The position numbers were made by a program, and so were the translations under genes. From the NCBI RefSeq assembly GCF_028737215.1, contig NZ_JAQZAM010000008.1:62001-126000 (forward strand): a stretch of 64,000 nt of DNA, written 5' to 3'. How positions within the stretch are numbered: position 1 is the first letter of the stretch; the number at the start of each line of letters is the position of its first letter. Of the stretch, positions 21,115-30,411 are shown piece after piece. This stretch comes from Actinomycetospora chibensis. GTDB taxonomy: Bacteria > Actinomycetota > Actinomycetes > Mycobacteriales > Pseudonocardiaceae. The notes beneath the pieces are model-generated. The model was not told the DNA's origin. It ran no database searches and worked only from the letters and a program-made list of their open reading frames with translations.

Positions 21115-24100
21115 ATGGTCGCCGGCGCAACGCACGGCGTCGCCTCGGCGCCCCCCGTGCCGCCGGCGACGCGGCGCCGGTGGACGGGGTCGCGACGTCG
21201 TCCCGGTCCCGGTCCGGGGTCCGGGGCCGGTCCGGCGCCCGCGCCCGCCGACGAGCGGATCGACCGGCTCGTCGAGCGGACCTGCGATGAGCTCCGCCGC
21301 CACGGCCGGGCGACCAGCAACGCCGTCGAGACGGCCGACGGCCCGATGTCCTACGTGGCGCTCGAGACCGCCGCCGTGCGGCTGGCGCGCTACCTGCGGC
21401 GGCGCCGGATCGCCGCGGGCGACCGGGTGGCGCTCCTGCTCGCTCGTCCCGAGGACGCCCTCGTCGCCCAGCTCGCGGTCGCGCGGATCGGTGCCGTCTG
21501 GGTCCCGCTCGACGCCCGGCTCCCCGACGTGGCGCTGGCGGCCGTGCTTGAGGCGGCCGGCGCCGGCGTCGTGCTCACCACGACCGACGAGGCGTCACGG
21601 CTCGACAGGTCCGATGTCGACGCCATCTATCTCGACCGCGTCCGCGCCCGGGTCGACACGGAGGACGCGCAGCGGCTGACCGCGGCCGAGCGCGGCTCGG
21701 TCGCCGACAAGCCCGCCTACGTCGTGGTCCACGCCGCCGACCGCTCCGGCGGGGCCCACGGCGGCCTGCGCGCCACGGCCGTCGGGCACGAGGCGGCGGC
21801 CGCCTTCCTGCGCGGGGCGGCAGGGCTCCTCCAGATCGGGTCCCAGGACCGCGTCCACCACGACCCCCGTGCGGGCTCCGACCTCGCGGTCCTCGAGACG
21901 TGGCTCGCCTGGTCGTGCGGGGCCACCGTCGTCACCGCGCCGGCGGGGCCGCGGCTGCGCGGCGCCGAGCTCGGGCGCCACCTGCGCGACCAGCGCGTCA
22001 CGGTCCTGCGCGCGAGCGCCGAGGACCTCGACGGCGTGGAGGAGACGCTGCCGGATCTGCGCCTGCTCCTGCTGTCCGGCACCGACCGCCCGCAGGCGCT
22101 GCTCGCCCGGTGGCACCGGAGCGGCCGCCGGATCGTCGGGCTGCACGGTGCCCCCGAGACCACGGTCGCCTCCCTGGGCACCGAGCTCCGTCCCGACCGT
22201 CCGGCCACCCTCGGGCGCCCGCTGCCCGGCTACGGCGTCGTCATCGCCGACCCCGCCGACCCGCGGCGCGTCCTGCCCGCCGGCGGGATCGGCGAGATCG
22301 CCATCACCGGTCCCGGTGTGGCGCGCGGCTACGTCGGGCGCCGGGACCTCACCGCGGAGGCCTTCGTCCCGGCACCCGGCCCCTCCACCCCCGGCCGGGG
22401 TGCGGGCCTGATGTTCCGCACCGGCGACCTCGGCCGGATCACGCCCGCGGGCGACGTCGAACGCATCGCGCGGCTGGACGGCGCCGGCGGACGGGGGGAA
22501 CGGATCCCGCCGTCCGGGGTGCGACCGCCGCCGCGGCCCGCGCCCCGCCGGTCGAACCGCACGACCGTGATGACCCTGCCGGCTCCGTCCGTCGACGAGG
22601 CCGAGCCGGCGGCGGACGCCCCGGCGGAGGTGGTCCCGCCGGAGGAGGCCCCGGCGGAGGAGGCCCCGGCGGAGGAGGCCCGGGCAGGGTCGGTCGACGA
22701 CGTCGCGCCCGAGGGGACGGCGCCGCATCCCGCACCCGCGCCGGACGCGGTCGAGGACGCCGGCCAGGGGACGACCCCGCACCGGCATCCCGGGGCCGCA
22801 CCGGCACCCACACCCACGTCCGCTCCGCCGAACGCGGTCGACGCGCCGACGACCGCGGTCCGGGCGACGCCGCCCCCGGCGGCCCCCCGGGCGTTCCGGC
22901 CCCAGACCCCGCCCGGGCGGCGTCCCACGCCTCCCGGGCCCGCGACCCCGGGACCCGGCACTCCCGGGCCCGCGACCCCCGGATCCGGGCTTCCCGGAGC
23001 CCGAGGATCGGCCGCGCCCCCGCGCTGGGGCCCGCCCCTGCGACAGGGCGGCCCCGTCCCACCGGGCGCGCCCGCCCGCCCCGGTGCGCCCGGGCGACAG
23101 GGTCCGAGCGGGCCGGGATCCGCCGGACCGGGCGTCCGACCGCCGACGTCGGGCCGGCCCGGTGGCCCGGCGGCACCGTCAACGCCTGCGGCGAGCGCAC
23201 CGTCCTCCGCGGCCCCGGCGGCCGGCGCCACCGAGGCGCTCCTGCGGGAGATCCTCGTCGAGATCCTGGGGCGCCCCGACGTGCCGAGGGACGGCAACTT
23301 CTTCGACGACCTGGGTGCCGACTCCCTGCTCATGGCGCGCTTCTGCGCCCGGATCCGCAAGCACCCCGACCTGCCGTCGGCGGCGATGCAGGACATCTAC
23401 CAGCACCCGACGCTGGCGAAGCTCTCCGTGGCCCTCGCGCCCACCCCGAAGAAGTCCGACGGCTCCGGCGCGGCGCGCACGACCTCCGGGCTCGGCGCGG
23501 TGCTCGCCGAGATCCTCGAGCGCCCCGACGTGCCGCCCCACGCGAACTTCTTCGAAGAGCTCGGCGCGGACTCGCTGCTGATGGCCCGCTTCTGCGCCCG
23601 TACGCGCAAGCGCGACGACCTCCCGTCGGTGGGGATGCCCGACGTGTACCGGAACCCGACCATCGCGAGCCTGACCGCGGCGCTCGACGGCGGCGCGGAC
23701 CCCGACCGTGTCCGCTCCGGGCCCCCGGGCCCCCCGGCCACCGAGACCGAGGAGCCCACCGGTCCGCGCGCGACCACGGCCGCGTTCGTCCTCTGCGGCG
23801 CGGCGCAGCTGGCCTGCGTGCTGGCCTACAGCTACATCGCCGCCGTCATCCTCACCTGGGGCTTCGAGGCGGTGACGGCGGCGACCGGACTCGTGGCCGG
23901 GTACGTCCCCGCCCTCCTCGCCGGGGTCATCGGGTTCGTGACGCTGTCCGTGGTGCCGATCGCCGCGAAGTGGGCGCTGATCGGGCGCTGGCAGCCCGGC
24001 TCGATCCGCGTGTGGAGCCCCGCCTACCTCCGGTTCTGGGTGGTCAAGACGCTGGTCCGCTCCAGTCCGATGGTGCTGTTCGCCGGGACGCCCGCGTTCA

Positions 24101-25908
24101 CGCTCTACCTCCGCGCGCTGGGGGCGAAGGTCGGCCGCGACGTCGTCTACCTCTCGAGCCAGGTGCCGGTGTGCACCGACCTGTTCAGCATCGGCGACGG
24201 CAGCCTCGTCCGGAAGGAGAGCGTCGTCGCGTGCTACCGCGCGCACGACGGCCGGATCGAGATCGGCGGGGTCAGCATCGGCGCGGGCGCCTTCGTCGGC
24301 GAGGCGACGGTGCTCGACGTGCGCACCGCCGTCGGCGACGGGGCGTCGCTCGCCCACAGCTCGTCGTTGCACGCCGGGCAGGCGATCCCTGCGGGGGAGG
24401 TCTGGCACGGCTCGCCCGGACGCCGTGCCGACGGCCCGCTGCCCGCGGTGCCGCCCGCCCCCGGCAGTCGCTCGCGCCGGGTGCTGTACTCGACCGTGCT
24501 CGGCGTGTTCGTCCTCGCCGTGGCCTCGCCCGCCGCCCTCGTGATCGCCGGCGCGCTGTACTCGCTCGTGCCGCAGTTCGCCGCCCTGCTCGCGCCCGCT
24601 CCCGGCGCGCTCGCCACCGTGGGATTCCACCTGGACCTCCTCGCGCTCAGCGGCCTGCTCTACTTCGGTGCGCTGGTGCTCGGTCTGGTCGTGAGCACGA
24701 CGGTGCCGCGGCTGTTCGCGCTCGGGGTCCGCCCCGACGTCGTCTACCCGCTCTACGGGGTCCGCTACTGGCTGCACCGATCCATCGGGACCCTGACCAA
24801 CGTCAAGGCCTTCGTCGAGCTGTTCGGGGACAGCTCCGCGATCGCCCACTACCTCGTGCTCATCGGGTACCGGCTCCGTCCCATCGAGCAGACCGGCTCG
24901 AACTTCGGGATGGCGGTCGCGCACGAGAACCCCTTCCTCACCAGCGTGGGGCGCGGCACCGTGGTCGCCGACGGCCTGTCGGTGATGAACGCCGAGTACT
25001 CGGCGACGTCGTTCCGCGTCTCGCGCACGGCGATCGGGGCGAACAACTTCCTCGGCAACAAGATCGCCTACCCGCCCCAGGGCCGCACCGGCGACGACTG
25101 CCTGCTCGCGACGAAGGTGCAGGTCCCGCTGCACGGACCGGTCCGCCAGGGGGTGGGCCTGCTCGGCTCCCCGAGCTTCGAGATCCCGCGGACCGTCGCC
25201 CGCGACAGCGCCCTCGACGTCGCCGACCCGCAGGAGCTGGCCGCCTCGCTGCGCCGCAAGAACCGGCACAACGGCGTCTCGATGGCGCTGCACCTGCTCG
25301 TGCGGTGGTTCTTCCTCTACCTGACGCTCGTGAGCGTCGCGGTGATCGCCTCGCTGCCGATCCAGGCGGGGCCGGGCGAGGTCGTCCTCGCCGAGCTGGT
25401 CGGCCTCGTCCTGCTGGTCGGCTGGTTCGCGCTGGTGGAGCGCGTCCTCTCGCCCCTGAAGTCGCTCGCGCCGCAGGGCTGCTCGATCTACGACCCCGCG
25501 TTCCTGCGCCACGAGCGCTACTGGAAGGTCCCCGCGCCCGACTGGGTGCAGCTGTTCAACGGCACGCCGTTCAAGCCCCTGGTCTGGCGCCTGCTCGGGG
25601 TCCGCATCGGCGCACGGGTGTTCGACGACGGCGTCAACCTCACCGAGAAGGGGTTCACGACGATCGGCGACGACGTCACGCTCGGCGAGGGCTGCGTCGT
25701 CCAGTGCCACTCGCAGGAGGACGGCGGGTTCAAGTCCGACCACGTGGTGATCGGGAACCGCGTCACGCTCGGCGTCTCCTCCTTCGTGCACTACGGCACG
25801 ACGATCGGCGACGACGCGATCCTCGCCCCCGACACCTTCCTGATGAAGGGCGAGGAGGTGCCGCCGGGGGAGTCCTGGGGCGGCAACCCCGCCCGCGGCA
25901 GCGACTGA
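21115..25908 (+). CDS. Membrane NRPS-like protein: degenerate adenylation domain, two carrier domains, Pls-type six-helix terminal region
   Basis: About 1597 residues from ATG 21115; frames open to 20743 but the earlier part overlaps the promoter. Residues about 40-465 are an adenylation fold with LALLLARPEDALV-like and MFRTGDLGRITPAGD motifs, but the P-loop (TSGSTGxPKG) is absent and the C-terminal subdomain with the catalytic lysine is missing, so it should not activate an amino acid. A Pro/Ala-rich linker of about 230 residues follows, then two near-identical carrier domains with phosphopantetheine serines Ser737 and Ser820 (LGADSLLMARFCAR in both). The rest has six membrane helices in three pairs, each followed by a soluble segment with hexapeptide-like repeats. 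This is the architecture of the terminal region of epsilon-poly-lysine synthetase (TIGR02353 type), where these segments perform chain elongation. Confidence 0.85.
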   Translation: MVAGATHGVASAPPVPPATRRRWTGSRRRPGPGPGSGAGPAPAPADERIDRLVERTCDELRRHGRATSNAVETADGPMSYVALETAAVRLARYLRRRRIAAGDRVALLLARPEDALVAQLAVARIGAVWVPLDARLPDVALAAVLEAAGAGVVLTTTDEASRLDRSDVDAIYLDRVRARVDTEDAQRLTAAERGSVADKPAYVVVHAADRSGGAHGGLRATAVGHEAAAAFLRGAAGLLQIGSQDRVHHDPRAGSDLAVLETWLAWSCGATVVTAPAGPRLRGAELGRHLRDQRVTVLRASAEDLDGVEETLPDLRLLLLSGTDRPQALLARWHRSGRRIVGLHGAPETTVASLGTELRPDRPATLGRPLPGYGVVIADPADPRRVLPAGGIGEIAITGPGVARGYVGRRDLTAEAFVPAPGPSTPGRGAGLMFRTGDLGRITPAGDVERIARLDGAGGRGERIPPSGVRPPPRPAPRRSNRTTVMTLPAPSVDEAEPAADAPAEVVPPEEAPAEEAPAEEARAGSVDDVAPEGTAPHPAPAPDAVEDAGQGTTPHRHPGAAPAPTPTSAPPNAVDAPTTAVRATPPPAAPRAFRPQTPPGRRPTPPGPATPGPGTPGPATPGSGLPGARGSAAPPRWGPPLRQGGPVPPGAPARPGAPGRQGPSGPGSAGPGVRPPTSGRPGGPAAPSTPAASAPSSAAPAAGATEALLREILVEILGRPDVPRDGNFFDDLGADSLLMARFCARIRKHPDLPSAAMQDIYQHPTLAKLSVALAPTPKKSDGSGAARTTSGLGAVLAEILERPDVPPHANFFEELGADSLLMARFCARTRKRDDLPSVGMPDVYRNPTIASLTAALDGGADPDRVRSGPPGPPATETEEPTGPRATTAAFVLCGAAQLACVLAYSYIAAVILTWGFEAVTAATGLVAGYVPALLAGVIGFVTLSVVPIAAKWALIGRWQPGSIRVWSPAYLRFWVVKTLVRSSPMVLFAGTPAFTLYLRALGAKVGRDVVYLSSQVPVCTDLFSIGDGSLVRKESVVACYRAHDGRIEIGGVSIGAGAFVGEATVLDVRTAVGDGASLAHSSSLHAGQAIPAGEVWHGSPGRRADGPLPAVPPAPGSRSRRVLYSTVLGVFVLAVASPAALVIAGALYSLVPQFAALLAPAPGALATVGFHLDLLALSGLLYFGALVLGLVVSTTVPRLFALGVRPDVVYPLYGVRYWLHRSIGTLTNVKAFVELFGDSSAIAHYLVLIGYRLRPIEQTGSNFGMAVAHENPFLTSVGRGTVVADGLSVMNAEYSATSFRVSRTAIGANNFLGNKIAYPPQGRTGDDCLLATKVQVPLHGPVRQGVGLLGSPSFEIPRTVARDSALDVADPQELAASLRRKNRHNGVSMALHLLVRWFFLYLTLVSVAVIASLPIQAGPGEVVLAELVGLVLLVGWFALVERVLSPLKSLAPQGCSIYDPAFLRHERYWKVPAPDWVQLFNGTPFKPLVWRLLGVRIGARVFDDGVNLTEKGFTTIGDDVTLGEGCVVQCHSQEDGGFKSDHVVIGNRVTLGVSSFVHYGTTIGDDAILAPDTFLMKGEEVPPGESWGGNPARGSD

Positions 25909-25935
25909 CCCCGAACCCCGAGGACGGACGGACCC

Positions 25936-28557
25936 ATGACCCAGGCCACGACGTGCGCAGTCACCGACGACACCCGCTGGCGTGCCGTCCTGGCGAGCGG
26001 GGCCACCGCCGTGCCGCGGTGGAGCCGCACCCCCGGGACGTCGGGCGACGGACCCGTCGCGACCGCCGTCGCCGTCCCGGTCGAGCTGGCCGCCGCGGTC
26101 TCCGCGCAGGCCGAGGCCCTCGGCGTCGGCCCCGAGGCCCTGCTGCTCGCGGCGCACGCCCGCGTCCTCGCGGCGCTCACCGCCGAGCCCGAGGTCCTCG
26201 CCGGGGTCGCGGTCACGGACCGGACCCTGCCGTGCCGCCTCGACACCGACGTCGCGTCGTGGCGGGCCCTGGTCGCGGACGCGGCCGCGGCGGTGACCTC
26301 CCTGACGGCCGCGGACCACGCCGACGAGGCGGCCGCCCTGGCCCGGGCGCGACGCGACCTGGCGGGGCTCTGGCCCGAGACCGTCCTGGGGCTCGGGGCC
26401 GCTCCGGGGGGCTCGGGGGAGAACGCCCTCCTCGCGGACGACACCGTGTTCCGGGTCGACCGCCCCGCGGGCGACCTGCTGCGGGTCGTCCACCGCCCGG
26501 GCGACCTGGACGCCGAGGCCGCCGAGCGGATCGCGGGCTACCACCTCACCGCCCTCGGGCAGCTGTGCGCCGACCCGGACGCGGCGCCCGGGGCGGCGGG
26601 ACTCGTCGGCCCCGAGGAGCTGGCCTACCAGGTCGACGGCCTCGCCGGCCCGGAGCGCCAGCGTCCCGATCTCCCCGCGCACGAGATCATCCGGGCGCGG
26701 GCCGCTGCCGACCCCGACCGCGTCGCCGTGCGGCACGGCGACCGGTCGTGGACCTACCGCGAGCTCGACGAGGTCACCGACCGGATCGCGCGCGCACTGC
26801 TGGCCCGCGGCCTGCCCCCCGAGGGCATCGTCGCGGTGGTCGCCGAGCGGACGCTCGACTGGGCGGCGAGCGTGCTCGGCATCCTCAAGGCCGGCGCCGC
26901 GTACCTGCCCCTGGAACCCCACTTCCCGCCCGACCGCATCGCCACCGTGCTGACGCGGGCCCAGGCCCGGCTGGTGCTCGGCGAGCGGGGCAGCACCACG
27001 ACGCTCGACGAGGCGCTGGCGAGCCTCGGCGCAGCGGCTCCCGAGCGCCTGCTCGTCGACGACGCCGTCGCGGAGGAGCACGGGGACGCGGTCCCGCGGG
27101 TCGAGATCGCCGGCGACCGGCTCGCCTACCTGTACTTCACCTCCGGCTCCACCGGCGAGCCGAAGGGCGCCATGTGCGAGCACGCGGGGATGGTCAACCA
27201 CCTCTACGCGAAGATCGAGGACCTCGGGATCACCGAGGGCACGGTGGTCACCGAGACCGCCCCGCAGTGCTTCGACATCTCGCTCTGGCAGCTCGTGGCG
27301 CCGTGGCTGGTGGGCGGCACCACCGTCCTCGTCGAGCAGGAGACGATCCTCGACGTCCCGTCCTTCGTCGACCTCCTGGCCCGCCGGCGGGTCGAGGTCG
27401 CCCAGCTCGTGCCGTCCTACCTCGACGTCGTCGTGTCCTACCTCGAGCAGCAGGACGTCCCGGCGGCCGAGGTGCTGCCCGCGCTGAAGCGCATCGCGGT
27501 CACCGGCGAGGCCGTCAAGAAGGAGCTGGTGGCGCGCTGGTTCTCCGTGCGTCCCGACGTCGCGGTGGTCAACGCCTACGGGCTGACCGAGACCTGCGAC
27601 GACACCAATCACGAGATCCTCACCGAGGTGCCCGCCGGCGAGCGCGTGCCGCTCGGACCGGCCGTCCCCAACGTCCGCGTCTACGTCGTCGACGAGGCGC
27701 TGAACCCGGTCCCGCTCGGCGCGCCGGGGGAGATCGTGTTCTCCGGGGTGTGCGTCGGCCGCGGCTACGTCAACGACCCCGACCGGACCGCGAAGGCCTT
27801 CGTGTCCGACCCGCTGCGCCCCGGCGAGCGGCTCTACCGCAGCGGCGACCACGGGCGCTGGCTGCCCGACGGGAAGCTCGACTTCCTCGGGCGCCGCGAC
27901 CACCAGGTGAAGATCTCCGGCTTCCGCATCGAGATCGGCGAGGTGGAGAACACCCTGCTGCGCGCGCCCGGCGTGCGCGACGCCTCGGTGGTCGTCGCCG
28001 AGCGGCCGGGGCGCGGCAAGCAGCTGGTCGGCTTCTACGGCGCCGCCGCGCCGGTGGAGACCGAGGTGCTGCGCACGACCCTCGGCGCGGCGCTGCCCGC
28101 CTTCATGGTCCCGCCGGTGCTGCACCACCAGGAGACCCTGCCGCTCACCCCGAACGGGAAGATCGACCGCAAGGCACTGACGGCGCTCGCGCTCGCCCTC
28201 GACGAGCCCGAGGCCCCCGACGCCGACGCCGACGCGACCCCCCTCACGCCCACCGAGGCGCGGGTGGCCGCGGTCTGGGCGCCGCTGCTGGGCGTCGACG
28301 TGTCGGCGATCGGCCGTGACACCCACTTCTTCGACCGCGGTGGCTCGTCGCTGCTCGCGGTGAAGATGGCCGTCGGGCTGAAGAAGGCCGTGAGCCTGCC
28401 GGACATCGTGCGGCACCCCGTGCTCGCCGACCTCGCCGCGCTCATCGACAGCACGACCGCACCCGCACCCGCACCGACCCCCGGGCCCGCCCCCGTGGCC
28501 GAGGACGAGGCGCCGACCGTCCGCCTGCAGCCGTCCGGCCTCGCCCCCTCGTCGTGA
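25936..28557 (+). CDS. NRPS: truncated condensation-like, adenylation and carrier domains
   Basis: 873 residues. Residues 1-235 resemble the C-terminal half of a condensation domain but lack HHxxxDG. The adenylation domain is complete: TSGSTGEPKG (402-411), FDISLWQ (446-452), NAYGLTE, YRSGDHGRW, and catalytic Lys742 in PNGKIDRK. Aligning by eye to GrsA gives pocket residues D-I-W-S-A-T-A-D-D-K; the adjacent acidic pair suits a substrate with a positively charged side chain, such as diaminopropionate. The carrier domain has Ser805 (GGSSLLAVK). It starts 27 bases after the membrane NRPS and probably loads the twin carriers of that protein in trans. Confidence 0.88.
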   Translation: MTQATTCAVTDDTRWRAVLASGATAVPRWSRTPGTSGDGPVATAVAVPVELAAAVSAQAEALGVGPEALLLAAHARVLAALTAEPEVLAGVAVTDRTLPCRLDTDVASWRALVADAAAAVTSLTAADHADEAAALARARRDLAGLWPETVLGLGAAPGGSGENALLADDTVFRVDRPAGDLLRVVHRPGDLDAEAAERIAGYHLTALGQLCADPDAAPGAAGLVGPEELAYQVDGLAGPERQRPDLPAHEIIRARAAADPDRVAVRHGDRSWTYRELDEVTDRIARALLARGLPPEGIVAVVAERTLDWAASVLGILKAGAAYLPLEPHFPPDRIATVLTRAQARLVLGERGSTTTLDEALASLGAAAPERLLVDDAVAEEHGDAVPRVEIAGDRLAYLYFTSGSTGEPKGAMCEHAGMVNHLYAKIEDLGITEGTVVTETAPQCFDISLWQLVAPWLVGGTTVLVEQETILDVPSFVDLLARRRVEVAQLVPSYLDVVVSYLEQQDVPAAEVLPALKRIAVTGEAVKKELVARWFSVRPDVAVVNAYGLTETCDDTNHEILTEVPAGERVPLGPAVPNVRVYVVDEALNPVPLGAPGEIVFSGVCVGRGYVNDPDRTAKAFVSDPLRPGERLYRSGDHGRWLPDGKLDFLGRRDHQVKISGFRIEIGEVENTLLRAPGVRDASVVVAERPGRGKQLVGFYGAAAPVETEVLRTTLGAALPAFMVPPVLHHQETLPLTPNGKIDRKALTALALALDEPEAPDADADATPLTPTEARVAAVWAPLLGVDVSAIGRDTHFFDRGGSSLLAVKMAVGLKKAVSLPDIVRHPVLADLAALIDSTTAPAPAPTPGPAPVAEDEAPTVRLQPSGLAPSS

Positions 28558-28600
28558 CACCCCAGAAGACCCCGAGAAGACGACTGCGAAGGAGCCACTC

Positions 28601-29629
28601 ATGTCGGTGACGGTGCCGCCGTTCGCGGTGATCCCGGGCGCACAGGTGGGGGAGGCGCTGCGGGGACGGGAACCCGACGTCGTCGCCCTCATGGAGGAGA
28701 CCTACCGGCTCCACGACGCCGGCCGGACCCACAACCCGCCGTCGTACTTCCTGACGTTCTCCGACCGCCCGACCTCGCGCATCATCGCGCTCCCGGCGTC
28801 CGTCGGCGGCGACGTGAACGTCGACGGGATCAAGTGGGTCTCGAGCTTCCCGGAGAACGTGGCGGCGGGGGTGCCCCGCGCCTCGGCCGTGCTGATCCTC
28901 AACGACCACGACACGGGCTATCCCTTCGCCTGCCTCGAGGCCTCGATCATCAACGCGAGCCGCACCTCGGCGTCGGCGGCGCTGGCCGCCGACCGGCTGA
29001 CCCGCGGCCGGGAGCGGCCCCGTCGCGTCGGCTTCTTCGGCGTGGGGCTCATCGCCCGGTACCTGCACACCTACCTCGCGGCGACCGGCTGGACGTTCGA
29101 CGAGACCGGCGTGTTCGACCTCAAGACGGAGAGCGCCGAGGGCTTCCGCGGCTACCTCGAGACGCAGGAGGGCACGGGCACGATCACCGTCCACGACGAC
29201 GCCGAGTCGCTGATCCGGGGCAGCGACCTGGTCGTCTTCGCCACGGTGGCCGGGACGCCCCACGTGCACGACCCGGCGTGGTTCGACCACCACCCGCTGG
29301 TGCTCCACGTCTCGCTGCGCGACCTCGGCACCGAGGTCATCCAGGCGTCGACGAACATCGTCGACGACGTCGACCACTGCCTGCGCGCCAACACCTCGGT
29401 GCACCTGGTGGAGCAGGAGACCGGCAACCGCGACCACGTCGACGGGACGCTGGGTGACGTCCTGGAGGAACGGATCACGCTGCCGACCGACCGGACCGTC
29501 GTGTTCTCGCCGTTCGGCCTCGGCATCCTCGACCTCGCGCTGGGCAAGGACGTGTACGACCACGTCCAGAAGACCGGCGGCCTGCACGTGGTCGACGACT
29601 TCTTCCACGAGCTCAAGCGGTACGGCTAG
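28601..29629 (+). CDS. sbnB: SbnB-like dehydrogenase of 2,3-diaminopropionate synthesis
   Basis: Ornithine-cyclodeaminase-fold protein of 342 residues, closest in pattern to SbnB: YRLHDAGRTHNPPSYFLTF, GDVNVDGIKWVSSFPENV, NDHDTGYPFACLEASIINASRTSA, and the nucleotide motif GFFGVGLIARYL. SbnB oxidises N-(1-amino-1-carboxy-2-ethyl)-glutamate with NAD+ to L-2,3-diaminopropionate and 2-oxoglutarate. ATG 28601 follows GAAGGAG and lies 43 bases after the adenylation-carrier gene, so the three genes form one operon. Its partner SbnA is encoded 2.4 kb further on. Confidence 0.9.
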   Translation: MSVTVPPFAVIPGAQVGEALRGREPDVVALMEETYRLHDAGRTHNPPSYFLTFSDRPTSRIIALPASVGGDVNVDGIKWVSSFPENVAAGVPRASAVLILNDHDTGYPFACLEASIINASRTSASAALAADRLTRGRERPRRVGFFGVGLIARYLHTYLAATGWTFDETGVFDLKTESAEGFRGYLETQEGTGTITVHDDAESLIRGSDLVVFATVAGTPHVHDPAWFDHHPLVLHVSLRDLGTEVIQASTNIVDDVDHCLRANTSVHLVEQETGNRDHVDGTLGDVLEERITLPTDRTVVFSPFGLGILDLALGKDVYDHVQKTGGLHVVDDFFHELKRYG

Positions 29630-29645
29630 GGCGGCCCGGGTGGGC

Positions 29646-30251
29646 TCAGGTGAGCTCGCCGGGGGTGACCGCACCCCGCTCCAGTGCCGCGTTGGCGAGC
29701 TCGACGCGGCGCCGGGTGCTCGCGGGGTCCAGGCCGAACTTGTCGTACAGGCGCAGCAGGTGCTGCTTGACCGCGGCCTCGGAGACGACGAGCTCCGTGG
29801 CGACGGCGCGGGCTGTGGCGGGCTCGGTGAACACCGCACCCGAGAACAGTGGCCGGCACAGGGCGACGAGGACGTCCCGCTCGCGGCGGGTGAGCTCCGG
29901 GGGCCGGTGCGGTGCGGTCGTGGGCGCCGCGCGGCCCGCCGGACCACGGAACACCAGCCGCGTCGACCCGACCTGGATCGCGTCACCGTGACGCAGGGCG
30001 CGCTCGGCGATGAGCCGCTCGCCCGCCACGACGGTGCCGTTCGTGCTGCCGAGGTCGCGGATCGCCCAGCCCGCCCCGTAGGACTGCAGCACGGCGTGCA
30101 GGGACGACACCTGGCGGTCGTGGTCGAGCACGACCCCGTTGCCCTCGTCGCGCCCGATGGTCATCGTCGGCCCGTCGAGCAGGACCACCTCGACACCGCC
30201 GGGCCGCCACACCTCGAGGAAGCTCGGCGCGCGCGCCCCGTCGCCGGTCAT
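29646..30251 (-). CDS. FHA-domain LuxR-type transcriptional regulator
   Basis: A 201-residue protein from ATG 30251 with GAGGAG eight bases upstream. The N-terminal FHA domain (about 20-100) has the phosphothreonine-binding set GRDEGN, SSLHA and STNGT. The C-terminal LuxR/GerE-type helix-turn-helix (about 125-190) has ELTRRERDVLVALC and VATELVVSEAAVKQHLLRLYDKFG. It is divergent from a Ser/Thr kinase gene, an arrangement like EmbR with PknH, so the kinase may phosphorylate a threonine read by the FHA domain. It is convergent with sbnB, inside the biosynthetic cluster, and is a likely pathway-specific regulator. Confidence 0.88.
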   Translation of the reverse strand: MTGDGARAPSFLEVWRPGGVEVVLLDGPTMTIGRDEGNGVVLDHDRQVSSLHAVLQSYGAGWAIRDLGSTNGTVVAGERLIAERALRHGDAIQVGSTRLVFRGPAGRAAPTTAPHRPPELTRRERDVLVALCRPLFSGAVFTEPATARAVATELVVSEAAVKQHLLRLYDKFGLDPASTRRRVELANAALERGAVTPGELT

Positions 30252-30316
30252 GCCTCTCCTCCTCGACACGGGCCCGAGACGCCGCCGCACCCTCCGGCGG
30301 CGGTCACCGACCGTCA

Positions 30317-30327
30317 CATTCGAGTGA
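30317..30327. promoter_or_regulatory. Candidate cluster operator, copy 2 (FHA-LuxR / kinase divergent promoter)
   Basis: CATTCGAGTGA, identical over eleven bases to the site at 21012-21022 before the NRPS operon. It lies in the middle of the 160-base divergent region between the FHA-LuxR gene and the kinase gene. An autoregulated LuxR operator is a plausible reading. Confidence 0.45.
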
Positions 30328-30370
30328 GAGTACGCCAGACGGTCTATCACGTTCGGGGGTCGTTGCGACA

Positions 30371-30376
30371 TAGTGT
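30371..30376 (+). promoter_or_regulatory. -10 box of the kinase promoter
   Basis: TAGTGT, an actinobacterial TAnnnT box, in the AT-richer part of the divergent region; transcription would start near 30383 and leave a short leader carrying GGAGG at 30395-30399 before the GTG at 30412. Confidence 0.5.
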
Positions 30377-30411
30377 CATCAGCGTCGACTGACCGGAGGG
30401 GGGTACCTCGG

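Noticed and set aside
21900-28319. A plus-strand open frame of over 2100 codons spanning both NRPS genes
   Set aside because: It is the +1-shifted shadow of the true frames, Arg/Pro/Gly-rich, without motifs.
23179-28692. A very long open frame (over 1800 codons) on the minus strand across the NRPS genes, and similar long frames antisense to other genes
   Set aside because: They mirror GC-rich codon bias; the translations are low-complexity Arg/Gly/Asp/Val-rich with no domains, while the plus-strand frames carry complete family motifs.
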